Shown here one piece after another: positions 7,808-16,869 of a stretch of DNA of 64,000 nt; position 1 is the first letter of the stretch; every line of letters begins with the position of its first letter. Both the position numbers and the translations under genes were made by a program. Source of the stretch: G963676095 sp963676095. GTDB lineage: Bacteria; Bacteroidota; Bacteroidia; Bacteroidales; Prolixibacteraceae. The notes under the pieces were generated by a model. That model had not been told where the DNA came from, searched no databases, and saw only the letters and a program-made list of their open reading frames with translations. The stretch is from the NCBI GenBank assembly GCA_963676095.1, contig OY781040.1, forward strand, positions 4,898,001 through 4,962,000, given 5' to 3'.

Positions 7808-9214
7808 ATGACATCAGATCAATCAACATGGCCATCTGAATTTGCAGACCGGATCAGGCGACAATTCCCCGAAACGGCAAATCATTTTCTGGGATCACTC
7901 GATCAGGGCGCAGCCGTAAGTATTCGCCTCAATCCGGCTAAGTTTAGCCCGGCACTTTTACCTGAAAAAGTTCCCTGGTGCGGCGAGGGATATTTTTTAA
8001 GGGAAAGGCCTGTTTTTGCCCTGGATCCCCTATGGCATGCGGGGGCTTACTATGTACAGGAAGCAAGTTCCATGTTCCTGGAACAGGTATTCAGGCAAAT
8101 AGATATCGTTCACCCGAAACTGGTGCTGGATTTATGCGCTGCCCCCGGAGGAAAATCCACTCATTTAAATAGCCTGATTGCCGGCAATGATTTACTTGTC
8201 GCGAATGAAGTAATCCGCTCCAGGGTTCCGGTGCTGACCGAGAATCTGGTTAAATGGGGAAAACCGAATTTTTTGGTAAGTAACAGTGATGCCAAACAGT
8301 TTGGTCAGATGGGGGCATTGTTCGATGTTCTTGTCGTTGATGCACCCTGTTCCGGTGAAGGTTTGTTCAGGCGGGACTCCGAAGCTGCAAAAGAATGGTC
8401 TGTTGAGAATAGCGGGCTTTGTGCTGCCCGTCAGCGCAGGATACTGGCAGAATGCTGGCCTGGCCTGAAAAAGGGGGGATACCTTGTTTACAGTACCTGC
8501 ACATTTAATCCGGCAGAAAACGAGGAGAATCTTTCCTGGCTGAGCTCCCGATGCGGTTTTTCCAGCATCAGGGTGCCTGTCGATCCTGCCTGGCAGGTGG
8601 ACGAATTTTTATATGGAGATATCTGGGGGTACCGTTTTCTGCCTCACCGGATGAAAAGTGAAGGCTTTTTTATAAGCCTTTTGCGAAAAGAAGAGGATAC
8701 CCGGGATATACGATTCCCGAAAAAATTCAGGACCAGACTGCAACATTCTGTTACTGTGCCTGAATGGACTCGTGATACTGCGGATAAAAAGTTTTTTCAG
8801 CACCAGGACCAGATTAAATTTATTCCGGCTGAATGGGAAAAGGAGATTCTTTACCTGTTTGAACAGATAAACCTGGTCCATTCGGGAACTGTTGCCGGTA
8901 ACCTGATGAAAAAGGAAATTATACCTGATCATGAATTGGCGATGTCTGTATCGCTTCTCCCTGGAATTTTTGATGCGAAAGAACTTGATCTGGAAGGAGC
9001 ATTGAAGTACCTGGGACGGAATCAACCGGAAATTAGTGCTGGCGGTAGTGGCTGGCAGCTGGTTACCTTTAAGCAGGTGCCCCTGGGTTTTGTGAAAAAT
9101 GTCGGGCGTCGTTATAATAACTACTATCCTGTGGAATGGCGGTTAAGAATGCAACCCTATCCGTCTTCTGTCGCTCTCTGGTATGAAAACAGGACCCTGT
9201 TCAATACTGAATAA
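7808..9214 (+). CDS. RsmF/NOL1-NOP2-Sun family RNA m5C methyltransferase
   Basis: The 468-aa protein transfers methyl from SAM to cytosine C5 in rRNA (or tRNA). The SAM-binding motif is LDLCAAPGGKSTHL (107-120). The two catalytic cysteines are in DAPCSGEG (Cys181) and YSTCTFNPAENEE (Cys231). An N-terminal RNA-binding part precedes it. The C-terminal region (about 300-468) fits the RsmF-type accessory domains. RsmF methylates 16S rRNA C1407 in E. coli; the exact target here is an inference. The gene is free-standing and possibly leaderless. Confidence 0.88.
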   Translation: MTSDQSTWPSEFADRIRRQFPETANHFLGSLDQGAAVSIRLNPAKFSPALLPEKVPWCGEGYFLRERPVFALDPLWHAGAYYVQEASSMFLEQVFRQIDIVHPKLVLDLCAAPGGKSTHLNSLIAGNDLLVANEVIRSRVPVLTENLVKWGKPNFLVSNSDAKQFGQMGALFDVLVVDAPCSGEGLFRRDSEAAKEWSVENSGLCAARQRRILAECWPGLKKGGYLVYSTCTFNPAENEENLSWLSSRCGFSSIRVPVDPAWQVDEFLYGDIWGYRFLPHRMKSEGFFISLLRKEEDTRDIRFPKKFRTRLQHSVTVPEWTRDTADKKFFQHQDQIKFIPAEWEKEILYLFEQINLVHSGTVAGNLMKKEIIPDHELAMSVSLLPGIFDAKELDLEGALKYLGRNQPEISAGGSGWQLVTFKQVPLGFVKNVGRRYNNYYPVEWRLRMQPYPSSVALWYENRTLFNTE

Positions 9215-9280
9215 TTCGATTTTTTTACGTTCTGTTTATAATTTAAAAGCAATCTAGATTTATTGGCGATAAATTAATGC

Positions 9281-9288
9281 TATTTTTG
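9281..9288 (+). promoter_or_regulatory. -7 box upstream of the barrel-PaaK-ACT-symporter run
   Basis: TATTTTTG matches TAnnTTTG and lies 94 bp before the GTG start at 9382. A TTTA at 9259-9262 is at a plausible -33 distance. It is the only good -7 match I see in 9215-9381, so it is the best candidate for driving the whole run to 14254. Confidence 0.4.
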
Positions 9289-9381
9289 TGATTTCCGTTG
9301 CAATAGTATGTTTAAAAAAGAAAATGCTAAAATGACCTATTGTAGCATGATAGCTTAATTTTAACCAAAGATCGACCGACT

Positions 9382-10650
9382 GTGAAAAAAAACTTTTTAG
9401 TACTGGTTGCCAGTTTGGTGGCTATGTTTGTTAATGCCCAGCAGAAAGATAAACCTACCCTCGATTTTTATGGATTTGTTCGTGTCGATGCCTATATGGA
9501 TACCTATAAAGGCGTCGACGCCGGTTATGATGTTTTTTATCTGCTGCCGTTATATGTAGAAGAAGATGGCATAGAGGACCTGAACAAGCAGCTTAGTTCG
9601 AATATTACCGCAATAGCTTCCCGCCTCGGGACCAGGATTGCCTTTCCGGATGTGCTGGGAGCCAAGGCTACTGGTTTACTGGAGTTTGATTTTGCCGGGA
9701 ACCTGAAATCTGATCCGACACTTTTTCGTATCCGTCAGGCCTATTCCTTATTATCCTGGGAAAAGTCATCATTGCTGATTGGCCAGACATGGCATCCTTT
9801 TTTCGGCAATAGCTGTGTCCCGGTTGTGGCCGGTTTGAATACCGGGGCTCCGTTCAGCTGTTTTAACCGGTCTCCTATGGTCAGTTACAAAATGGTGTTT
9901 GGAGAGTTTACGGTTTCTGCATCCGCTATTTCGGAGATGCAATATACAACGCCAATGGTAGACCAGGCTGACTTTTCATACCTGCTTACGACAAATCATG
10001 CCAAAAGGGACGGAGTCCTGCCCGAACTTGTCCTGAGCGGGGAATGGACAAATAAATCGGTTACATTGGGGGGCGGGGCAGAGCTTAAACGAATAAAGCC
10101 CCGTCTTATGATTACGGGCACAGAGGGAAATTCAAAGTCCGGCCAGTACCTGACCAGTACCGCTTTCATGGCCTATGCCCGTTATAAAACAGAAAAGCTT
10201 ACCCTCCTTGCAAAAAGCTTCATGGGCGGAAACATGTCGCACATGGTCATGCCGGGAGGATATGGGGTGGCCACTTATGATGAGGCAACCGGAAAAGAAA
10301 CTTATACCTGTTACCGGACTTGTAACAACTCTTTTAACTTGGTTTACGGGCAAAAATGGCAACTGGGCCTTTTTGCAGGTTACGGGTTTAATATGGGAAC
10401 AAAAAATGCCCTTTGGGATCCTGGCACAGGTAAGGCAAAGACTTACGGATCGTTCCTCAATATGCAAACAATGTACCGTGTGGCGCCGCATGTCTCGTTA
10501 AACCTGAAAGGGTTCCGCCTGATTGCAGAATATGAAAGGACGACGGCAAATTATGGTATCGGAACCATCAATCTGTCTGATGGTTTATTCGATTCAACCC
10601 ATAAAGCAACCAATAATCGCATAATCCTGGTTATGAGCCAGTATTTTTAA
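9382..10650 (+). CDS. Outer-membrane beta-barrel porin-like protein (DcaP-like)
   Basis: The 422-aa protein starts with GTG and a typical signal peptide (MKKNFLVLVASLVAMFVNAQ). The mature N-terminus LDFYGFVRVDAYMDT is the first barrel strand of DcaP/porin-type proteins. Alternating hydrophobic strands run throughout, and the chain ends in a terminal Phe (MSQYF), as expected for BAM-assembled barrels. It probably forms a diffusion channel. PaaK follows after 10 bp, so the channel may admit aromatic acids that PaaK activates. I do not recognise a closely characterised homologue, so the substrate is inferred from context only. Confidence 0.75.
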   Translation: MKKNFLVLVASLVAMFVNAQQKDKPTLDFYGFVRVDAYMDTYKGVDAGYDVFYLLPLYVEEDGIEDLNKQLSSNITAIASRLGTRIAFPDVLGAKATGLLEFDFAGNLKSDPTLFRIRQAYSLLSWEKSSLLIGQTWHPFFGNSCVPVVAGLNTGAPFSCFNRSPMVSYKMVFGEFTVSASAISEMQYTTPMVDQADFSYLLTTNHAKRDGVLPELVLSGEWTNKSVTLGGGAELKRIKPRLMITGTEGNSKSGQYLTSTAFMAYARYKTEKLTLLAKSFMGGNMSHMVMPGGYGVATYDEATGKETYTCYRTCNNSFNLVYGQKWQLGLFAGYGFNMGTKNALWDPGTGKAKTYGSFLNMQTMYRVAPHVSLNLKGFRLIAEYERTTANYGIGTINLSDGLFDSTHKATNNRIILVMSQYF

Positions 10651-10660
10651 ACTATAAATC

Positions 10661-11965
10661 ATGAACTTTTGGGAAAAGGACATCGAGACCCTTGATCGTA
10701 AGGGTATTCATGAACTTCAGGTTAAGAAGCTCAATCAAACACTTGCCATGGCGCAGCAATCGCCCTATTACGGGGAATTGTTCAGGCAGAAAGGTATAAA
10801 GCCGGGTTCTATAAAAAACACCGGAGAAATAACGAAGCTTCCCTTCACGACCAAACAGAATCTACGGGAAAATTTTCCCTATGGTTTTTTGACGGTCGAC
10901 CGAAAGGAAGTAGTCAGATTGCATTGTTCTTCGGGAACAACCGGTAACCCGACCGTTATTTTTCACACGGCCGGCGACCTGAGGAATTGGGCCAATCTTG
11001 TGGCAAGATCGCTTTTTACTGCTGGTATCCGGGATACCGATGTCTTTCAGAATATTTGCGGATACGGTCTTTTTACAGGGGGCCTGGGGTTCCAGTATGG
11101 GGCGGAACGCCTTGGATGTCTGAGCATACCGGCAGGCGCAGGGAACAGTCTGCGACAAATAAAACTGATGCAGGATTATGGCACGACGGCTGCCCATGCT
11201 ATTCCAAGTTACCTTAACCGTTTGTATGACGTGTTCAGGGAGCTGAATCTCGATCCGAAGCGGGATACGAAACTGCACACATTGGTGATTGGAGCAGAGC
11301 CTCATACCGAAGAACAACGCAGCCGTATTGAGGAAATGTTTGGGGTAAAAGCGTATAATTCGTTTGGCCTGACGGAAATGAACGGCCCGGGGGTTGCCTT
11401 CGAATGCATCTGTCAGAGTGGACTCCATATCTGGGAAGACGCTTACCTTGTTGAAATCATTGACCCGGAGACGTTGGAGCCTGTGCCTTTGGGGGAACAG
11501 GGAGAACTGGTCATAACAACACTGGATCGAATGGCAATGCCGCTGATCCGCTACCGTACCCTCGACCTGACCCGGTTCCTGCCGGGCGATTGCCCCTGTG
11601 GAAGGACACACCTGAGGCTCGACCGGATTACCGGACGTACCGATGATATGTTTATCGTAAAGGGTTGCAATATTTTCCCGATGCAAATAGAAGGCATTCT
11701 GATGAAAATACCCGAAGTCGGTTCGGATTACCTGATAACGATTGAGAATGTAAACGATAATGACGAGCTTTTCGTGGAAGTTGAAGTGAAACGTGAATGG
11801 TTTTCAGGCAACTTGTCGGAATTGGATCGTGTTACCCGCTTGCTGACGAATAAGATAAGGGATGAGGTGCTCGTAAAACCGATTATAAAACTGGTTGAGC
11901 CCGGCTCATTGCCAAAACCGGAAGGGAAAGCTGTCCGGGTGATTGACAAACGTAAGAAAAAATAA
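10661..11965 (+). CDS. paaK: Phenylacetate-CoA ligase family enzyme
   Basis: The 434-aa enzyme belongs to the adenylate-forming superfamily and should make phenylacetyl-CoA (or another aryl-CoA) from acid, ATP and CoA. It shows the P-loop SSGTTGNP (90-97), the NSFGLTEMNGPG motif, and TGRTDDMFIVKGCNIFP typical of the PaaK C-terminal domain. The length matches the family (about 430 aa). It lies 10 bp after the porin gene and 12 bp before the ACT gene. In anaerobic Bacteroidota, PaaK homologues paired with ACT proteins often sit next to indolepyruvate:ferredoxin oxidoreductase, but that enzyme is not present here. Confidence 0.9.
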   Translation: MNFWEKDIETLDRKGIHELQVKKLNQTLAMAQQSPYYGELFRQKGIKPGSIKNTGEITKLPFTTKQNLRENFPYGFLTVDRKEVVRLHCSSGTTGNPTVIFHTAGDLRNWANLVARSLFTAGIRDTDVFQNICGYGLFTGGLGFQYGAERLGCLSIPAGAGNSLRQIKLMQDYGTTAAHAIPSYLNRLYDVFRELNLDPKRDTKLHTLVIGAEPHTEEQRSRIEEMFGVKAYNSFGLTEMNGPGVAFECICQSGLHIWEDAYLVEIIDPETLEPVPLGEQGELVITTLDRMAMPLIRYRTLDLTRFLPGDCPCGRTHLRLDRITGRTDDMFIVKGCNIFPMQIEGILMKIPEVGSDYLITIENVNDNDELFVEVEVKREWFSGNLSELDRVTRLLTNKIRDEVLVKPIIKLVEPGSLPKPEGKAVRVIDKRKKK

Positions 11966-11977
11966 AAATAAGTTTTT

Positions 11978-12418
11978 ATGGCATTCCAGGTATCAGTATT
12001 TCTTGAAAATAAAATCGGACACCTGCAACGGATTACAGGTGTGCTGAAAGCTTCCGGTATTAATATCCGGACAATGACCTTATCTCACTCTACTCAGGGC
12101 TGGGGCATCCTGAACCTTATTGTAAACAATCCGGAGCGTGCCTGTCAGGCATTATCTGACAATAACTTCCCTGCAATATTGCGGCAGGTTGCAGTTATTG
12201 AAATGCGGGACACCCTGGGAGGTCTGGATGATTTGCTAAAGAAAATTGCTGAAGCGGGGGTAAATTTCACCAATGCTTACGGTCGGATTGTTATCCCGGG
12301 AAAATTGGCTTACCTCGTAATAGATGTGGAAGATATTGCTGACAGCATAGAGAGACTAACTGCTGGCGGATTAAAGCTGATCCCAGACCGTGATGTCTAT
12401 GGTGATAATGCTGAATGA
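11978..12418 (+). CDS. Tandem ACT-domain protein
   Basis: The 146-aa protein has two ACT-like halves: residues 1-70 (VFLENKIGHLQRITGVLKASGINIRT fold) and about 71-146. ACT domains bind amino acids or similar small ligands. The stand-alone paaK-linked type is thought to sense aromatic amino or keto acids. It is 12 bp after paaK and 33 bp before a small membrane protein gene, so it is probably a regulator or chaperone of the same operon. No DNA-binding domain is visible. Confidence 0.85.
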   Translation: MAFQVSVFLENKIGHLQRITGVLKASGINIRTMTLSHSTQGWGILNLIVNNPERACQALSDNNFPAILRQVAVIEMRDTLGGLDDLLKKIAEAGVNFTNAYGRIVIPGKLAYLVIDVEDIADSIERLTAGGLKLIPDRDVYGDNAE

Positions 12419-12451
12419 TAATAATTTGTTGATAATGAAATAAATAATGTT

Positions 12452-12631
12452 ATGCTGGGAATAAACGATCCGTGGATATTATTGGCTTATTTGCTGTGTA
12501 TCTTCAGTACCCTTGCCTGCATTGGTTATGGTATTTTTAACTGGAACAAAGGGGCTGATCCGGGTCCTGAAGAAATTAGTGAAGAAGCCGACTGGGAAGA
12601 CAATGAATCAAAGATTAATGAACTTTTATAG
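12452..12631 (+). CDS. 59-aa single-helix membrane protein, putative symporter accessory subunit
   Basis: The small ORF runs from ATG at 12452 to TAG at 12629-12631. It starts MLGINDPWILLAYLLCIFST, giving one transmembrane helix (about 8-30). A strongly acidic cytoplasmic tail follows (EEISEEADWEDNE). It ends 9 bp before the sodium:solute symporter gene. Short proteins with this one-helix plus acidic-tail form are found directly in front of SSS symporters in many bacteria, where they are annotated as symporter small accessory proteins. Position and shape support the call; function is inferred. Confidence 0.75.
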   Translation: MLGINDPWILLAYLLCIFSTLACIGYGIFNWNKGADPGPEEISEEADWEDNESKINELL

Positions 12632-12640
12632 GTAAGTCAT

Positions 12641-14254
12641 ATGATTGGAAATACTGTTGCCCTTTTGGTATACCTTTTTATAATTACCTTTTTAGGTTAT
12701 TTGGGTTACAAACACACCAGGACATCGGCTGACTACCTGGTTGGCGGACGCCAGATACACCCTTTTATCATGGCCCTTTCCTATGGTTCTACTTTTATCA
12801 GTTCCTCTGCAATTGTCGGTTTTGGAGGTGTTGCCGGAACTCTTGGAATGGGTTTGTTGTGGCTGACCTTTCTCAATATCCTGGTTGGCGTTTTTATCGC
12901 ATTTGTCGTTTTCGGAAAGCGGACCCGGAAAATGGGGCATAACCTCGATGCCCATACATTCCCTGAACTTCTTGGGGCAAGGTTCAAATCAAGGTTCATA
13001 CAGGGATTTGGCGGAATGGTTATTTTTCTTTTTATGCCTGTTTATGCCGCTGCCGTTTTGAAAGGCGGAACCGATTTTATACAGTCTCATTTCGGGATTT
13101 CCTATGAAGTTTCTCTTTTGTTTTTCGCGGCGGTGGTTGCCATCTATGTGTGGATGGGAGGTTTGAAAGGTGTAATGTACACAGATGCATTTCAGGGGAT
13201 TATTATGTTTATGGGGATGGCCTTTTTGCTGGTTTACACTTACTATAAACTGGGAGGCATAACCGAGGCTCATGTACTATTGGGCAATTTATATGAGAAT
13301 CCTGATGCTCAGGAACAATTAAGTAAAATGATCGATAGCGGTTTTCGCGGTTGGACGTCGATGCCGGAGCTTGGGTCCCCGATCTGGTGGTCTTTGGTTT
13401 CAACGATTATCATGGGGGTAGGGATCGGTGTATTGGCGCAGCCCCAGCTGGTAGTCCGCTTTATGACGGTCCGGAGCAACCGGGAACTAAACAGGGCAGT
13501 ACTTTCCGGAGGAATTTTTATCCTGATGATGGCAGGAGTGACTTATATCGTAGGTTCGTTGTCGAATGTGCTCTTCTTTAGAGAGTCGGGAAAGATTGCC
13601 ATTGAGGCGGCCGGCGGGAACGATAAGATTATTCCCGTGTTCATAAAACAATTCATGCCCAACTGGTACGGGATTATTTTCTTTCTGTCGCTTATCGCCG
13701 CGGCTATGAGTACTTTAAGCTCCCAGTTTCATGCTATGGGGACAGCTATCGGGCGGGACGTGTACGAGAAATCACTTAATAAAACTGGAAATACCATTAT
13801 TATAACGAAAACAGGTATCCTGATCACAATTCTGATTAGTGTATTGCTGGCCTTCATGGCTAATAAACTTGATACCAGTATGCATATTATTGCTACAGGT
13901 ACGGCTATGTTCTTTGGTTTATGTGCTGCCTCATTTTTACCGGCATATATCTCTGCCCTTTATATCCGTAATATTTCTGCAAAAGCAGTTATCGCAGGAA
14001 TGGTAACCGGGTTTATTGCCGGCATTGTCTGGATATTTTTTGTTCATGAGAAAGAAGCTACCAGCCTTCAGCTCTGTGAGATGATATTTGGAAAACCTTC
14101 AATTGTAAAAGGTACCGTTCTTGCCGGTCTGGCCATGATCGATCCAATTCTAATAGCTTTGCCGGCTTCTGTGACAATCACGGCTATTGGCGCTTTCGTT
14201 TCGAAAGGCAGGCTTCCGTCAGAGCATATTAAAAACTGTTTTAAAGGAATTTAA
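12641..14254 (+). CDS. Sodium:solute symporter (SSS family)
   Basis: The 537-aa protein has about 13 transmembrane segments and SSS signatures: SADYLVGGRQIHPFIMALSY near the N-terminus, GGLKGVMYTDAFQGI (the conserved GG..a...tD..q motif), and AAAMSTLSSQFHAMGTAIGRD, the Na+-site segment in the later part. It should import an organic acid or amino acid with Na+. It closes the run that starts with the barrel and paaK, so an aromatic acid is the best guess. The substrate cannot be derived from sequence alone. Confidence 0.9.
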   Translation: MIGNTVALLVYLFIITFLGYLGYKHTRTSADYLVGGRQIHPFIMALSYGSTFISSSAIVGFGGVAGTLGMGLLWLTFLNILVGVFIAFVVFGKRTRKMGHNLDAHTFPELLGARFKSRFIQGFGGMVIFLFMPVYAAAVLKGGTDFIQSHFGISYEVSLLFFAAVVAIYVWMGGLKGVMYTDAFQGIIMFMGMAFLLVYTYYKLGGITEAHVLLGNLYENPDAQEQLSKMIDSGFRGWTSMPELGSPIWWSLVSTIIMGVGIGVLAQPQLVVRFMTVRSNRELNRAVLSGGIFILMMAGVTYIVGSLSNVLFFRESGKIAIEAAGGNDKIIPVFIKQFMPNWYGIIFFLSLIAAAMSTLSSQFHAMGTAIGRDVYEKSLNKTGNTIIITKTGILITILISVLLAFMANKLDTSMHIIATGTAMFFGLCAASFLPAYISALYIRNISAKAVIAGMVTGFIAGIVWIFFVHEKEATSLQLCEMIFGKPSIVKGTVLAGLAMIDPILIALPASVTITAIGAFVSKGRLPSEHIKNCFKGI

Positions 14255-14347
14255 TCAACGGTCTTTTTCCATTTTCAACAGATTAAAAAATTTAGTTTCT
14301 TTGACAATTGTAAAACTAACATTGATTAAATTGCAAGAAAAGTTAAA

Positions 14348-15547
14348 ATGGGAAAAGTATTAGTCATCGGTGCAGGTGGAGTAGGGACCGTGGTCGTTCA
14401 TAAGATGGCCGCACACCCTGAAGTTTTTTCAGAAATTATGCTTGCCAGCCGCACCAAAGCCAAATGTGACGAGATAGCGGGCAAAATTGGTGGCAACCGC
14501 GTAAAAACTGCGCAGGTTGATGCGGAGAATGTACCTCAGCTGGTTGAGCTTATCCGGAATTTTAAGCCGGACCTGGTCGTTAATGTAGCTCTTCCCTATC
14601 AGGATCTGCCTATCATGGATGCCTGTCTGGAGACGGGTGTAAGTTATCTTGATACAGCTAATTATGAACCGAAGGATGAAGCTAAATTCGAATATAAGTG
14701 GCAATGGGCCTACCAAAAACGGTTTGAACAAGCTGGGATAACTGCAATTCTCGGTTGTGGTTTTGATCCGGGGGTGACAAGTGTCTATACTGCTTATGCG
14801 GCGAAACATCATTTCGATGAGATTCAATACCTGGATATTGTCGACTGCAACGCCGGCGATCACGGAAAGGCTTTTGCCACCAATTTTAACCCGGAAATAA
14901 ATATCCGCGAGGTAACCCAGCGGGGAAAATACTGGAAAGATGGAAAATGGATCGAGACCGAGCCTCATGAGATTCATAAACCATTGAATTATCCGAATAT
15001 AGGACCTAAAGAATCATACCTGATTTATCATGAGGAACTCGAGTCACTTGTCAAAAACTTCCCGACAATTAAACAGGCCCGTTTCTGGATGACATTCGGT
15101 CAGGAGTACCTGACTCATCTGAGGGTAATCCAGAACATCGGGATGGCCAGTATTGAGCCTATTATGTACGAGGGAAAGGAAATTGTTCCTATCCAGTTTT
15201 TGAAAGCCGTTCTGCCAAACCCAGGAGACCTTGGCGAAAACTACAAGGGACAAACATCAATTGGATGCCGTATTTCCGGTATAAGCAAAGGGGAAAAACA
15301 TACTTATTATGTATATAACAACTGTGACCATGAGGTTGCATACGCTGAGACGGGGACACAGGCTGTGAGCTACACGACGGGCGTTCCTGCGATGATCGGC
15401 GCGATGATGTATCTGAAAGGGATTTGGAAAAAACCAGGAGTTTTCAATGTCGAAGAGTTCGATCCGGATCCGTTTATGGACGCATTAAACCTGAATGGGT
15501 TGCCGTGGCATGAATTGCACGATGCAGACCTCGGGATGGAATATTGA
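14348..15547 (+). CDS. Carboxynorspermidine dehydrogenase (saccharopine dehydrogenase family)
   Basis: The 399-aa protein starts with a Rossmann NAD(P) motif GAGGVGTVV (8-16), and further family features are ILGCGFDPGVTSVY and DCNAGDHGKAF. This pattern is that of the bacterial carboxynorspermidine/carboxyspermidine synthase branch, which condenses diaminopropane or putrescine with aspartate semialdehyde. The partner decarboxylase is not in the window. It has its own gap (93 bp) after the symporter gene and ends with a clear terminator. Confidence 0.88.
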   Translation: MGKVLVIGAGGVGTVVVHKMAAHPEVFSEIMLASRTKAKCDEIAGKIGGNRVKTAQVDAENVPQLVELIRNFKPDLVVNVALPYQDLPIMDACLETGVSYLDTANYEPKDEAKFEYKWQWAYQKRFEQAGITAILGCGFDPGVTSVYTAYAAKHHFDEIQYLDIVDCNAGDHGKAFATNFNPEINIREVTQRGKYWKDGKWIETEPHEIHKPLNYPNIGPKESYLIYHEELESLVKNFPTIKQARFWMTFGQEYLTHLRVIQNIGMASIEPIMYEGKEIVPIQFLKAVLPNPGDLGENYKGQTSIGCRISGISKGEKHTYYVYNNCDHEVAYAETGTQAVSYTTGVPAMIGAMMYLKGIWKKPGVFNVEEFDPDPFMDALNLNGLPWHELHDADLGMEY

Positions 15548-15589
15548 TGCCGGTTTTATTTTATAAGATAATCAACAAATAAAGAAAAT

Positions 15590-15639
15590 ACGGGAGCAGC
15601 ATTTATTCTTTTATAAATTGCTGTTTCCGTGTTTTTTTT
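15590..15639 (+). terminator. Intrinsic terminator after carboxynorspermidine dehydrogenase
   Basis: A 12-bp stem (15590-15601 with 15619-15630, two G-U pairs) has a 17-nt AT-rich loop and is followed by eight T (15632-15639). The rest of 15640-15792 shows no gene. Confidence 0.8.
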
Positions 15640-15792
15640 AGGAATGAGTGACAATTTTATATCCGGAATCTTTTTTTTCTTCAGTACAATAGTCGTCTTA
15701 TACGGCATAACTCATCTTTCAATAGCTATGAGCGAATAACCAGTTAACCATCAGAGTCATTACTTCTTTCAGGTTTCCGGAGAATTTAGTTA

Positions 15793-16209
15793 TCAGTCAA
15801 CCAGGTATTTATTATCAATCAGGTCCTGTAATGTTGTTTTCTGAAAATATTCAGCGATTATATTGTTTAACTTCCCCCAAAAACCATATGCCCTGCACTT
15901 TTTTTCCATTTGACAATTGTAGGCACTGGACATGCAGTCGATCACGCAAATTCCCGGTTCGAAGGCGTTGTGAATATCCAGCATCGTTATTTCTGACGGT
16001 TTACGGGTGAGCATATAGCCACTTTTTTTTCCTTTGACATTGACGATTAACCCTCTTGCTTTTAAAGCATATATTATTTGATCGAGATACTTGATCGAAA
16101 TTTCTTGTCTCTCCGAAATATCCTTCTGAAATACTCCCTTCCCAGAGGAATCGGATGCTATTTCAAGCATGGCACGGATCCCATAACGGGTTTTTGTACT
16201 AAATTTCAA
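15793..16209 (-). CDS. Rrf2-family transcriptional regulator, probably Fe-S binding
   Basis: The 138-aa protein has the Rrf2 winged helix: MKFSTKTRYGIRAML at the N-terminus, SERQEISIKYLDQIIYAL, and the wing GKKSGYMLTRKP. The C-terminal part has clustered cysteines (CVIDC, then CQMEKKC) at the place where IscR/NsrR-type members bind a [2Fe-2S] or [4Fe-4S] cluster. It lies 12 bp behind a YceI gene and is the last gene of a four-gene run. It probably controls that run from the dyad at 18818-18840; this link is an inference. Confidence 0.88.
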   Translation of the reverse strand: MKFSTKTRYGIRAMLEIASDSSGKGVFQKDISERQEISIKYLDQIIYALKARGLIVNVKGKKSGYMLTRKPSEITMLDIHNAFEPGICVIDCMSSAYNCQMEKKCRAYGFWGKLNNIIAEYFQKTTLQDLIDNKYLVD

Positions 16210-16221
16210 TTTTTGGTTTTT

Positions 16222-16800
16222 TTAATCGTTTGTAAATACGATTTTAAAATTAATAAATACTGCGTCTTCAACTTTGACAACCCCGAAAAATTTTTTTGGA
16301 GGATCGATCCCAAAGTCGCTTAGTTTGAACTGTAGCCTGCCAACAAGGCACCATTGGTTCCGGAAATATTCGGCACTTGTTGAATGACAAATATAGGTAT
16401 TTGTTCTGCCGTTGAGTGTTAACCCTATTTGATGGTCGGTTGCGGCAGTGGTATCCATTTCTTTGGATATGTCCTCATCCAAAGTGATTTTTATGTCCGG
16501 ATATCTGCTGGCATTGATCATTTTTAAAAAATCATTCAGCATTACTTTTGATCCGGCCTCGATCTTCCGGGCAGGGATGTTTACACTGAATTTATTTTGA
16601 GGTTGTCCATCTTCCTGTATCGCAGAAAAATGATTTTCGCTGTAGCTTAACTGGAAGTGGTTAATATTGGTCGAACCGGTAATGGTAACTTCTTCAAGCA
16701 GGTAATTATCTGGTTTCTCGCTATCCTCCGGAGCGGAAGGATATACCATTTCTCCTGTTAACAAGAGTAAAAGCAATAAAAATGTTATTCTCTTTTTCAT
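16222..16800 (-). CDS. YceI-like periplasmic protein (second copy)
   Basis: The 192-aa protein has a signal peptide (about 1-20). The body fits the YceI lipocalin-like fold: TGSTNINHFQLSY near the start, NDFLKMINASRYPDIKITL in the middle, and FKLSDFGIDPPKKFFGVVKVEDAVFINFKIVF at the end (given here in part, conserved D-F-x-I/M-x-P-P). YceI proteins bind polyisoprenoid lipids in the periplasm. It diverges from the first copy (18132-18707) in sequence but shares the DPP-type ending. It is 12 bp upstream of rrf2. Confidence 0.8.
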   Translation of the reverse strand: MKKRITFLLLLLLLTGEMVYPSAPEDSEKPDNYLLEEVTITGSTNINHFQLSYSENHFSAIQEDGQPQNKFSVNIPARKIEAGSKVMLNDFLKMINASRYPDIKITLDEDISKEMDTTAATDHQIGLTLNGRTNTYICHSTSAEYFRNQWCLVGRLQFKLSDFGIDPPKKFFGVVKVEDAVFINFKIVFTND

Positions 16801-16869
16801 ACCATTATCTTAAAAAAATAAAGACTGTCCGGATTTCTCCGGATCAGCCCTTACTTAAACCCAAACCAA

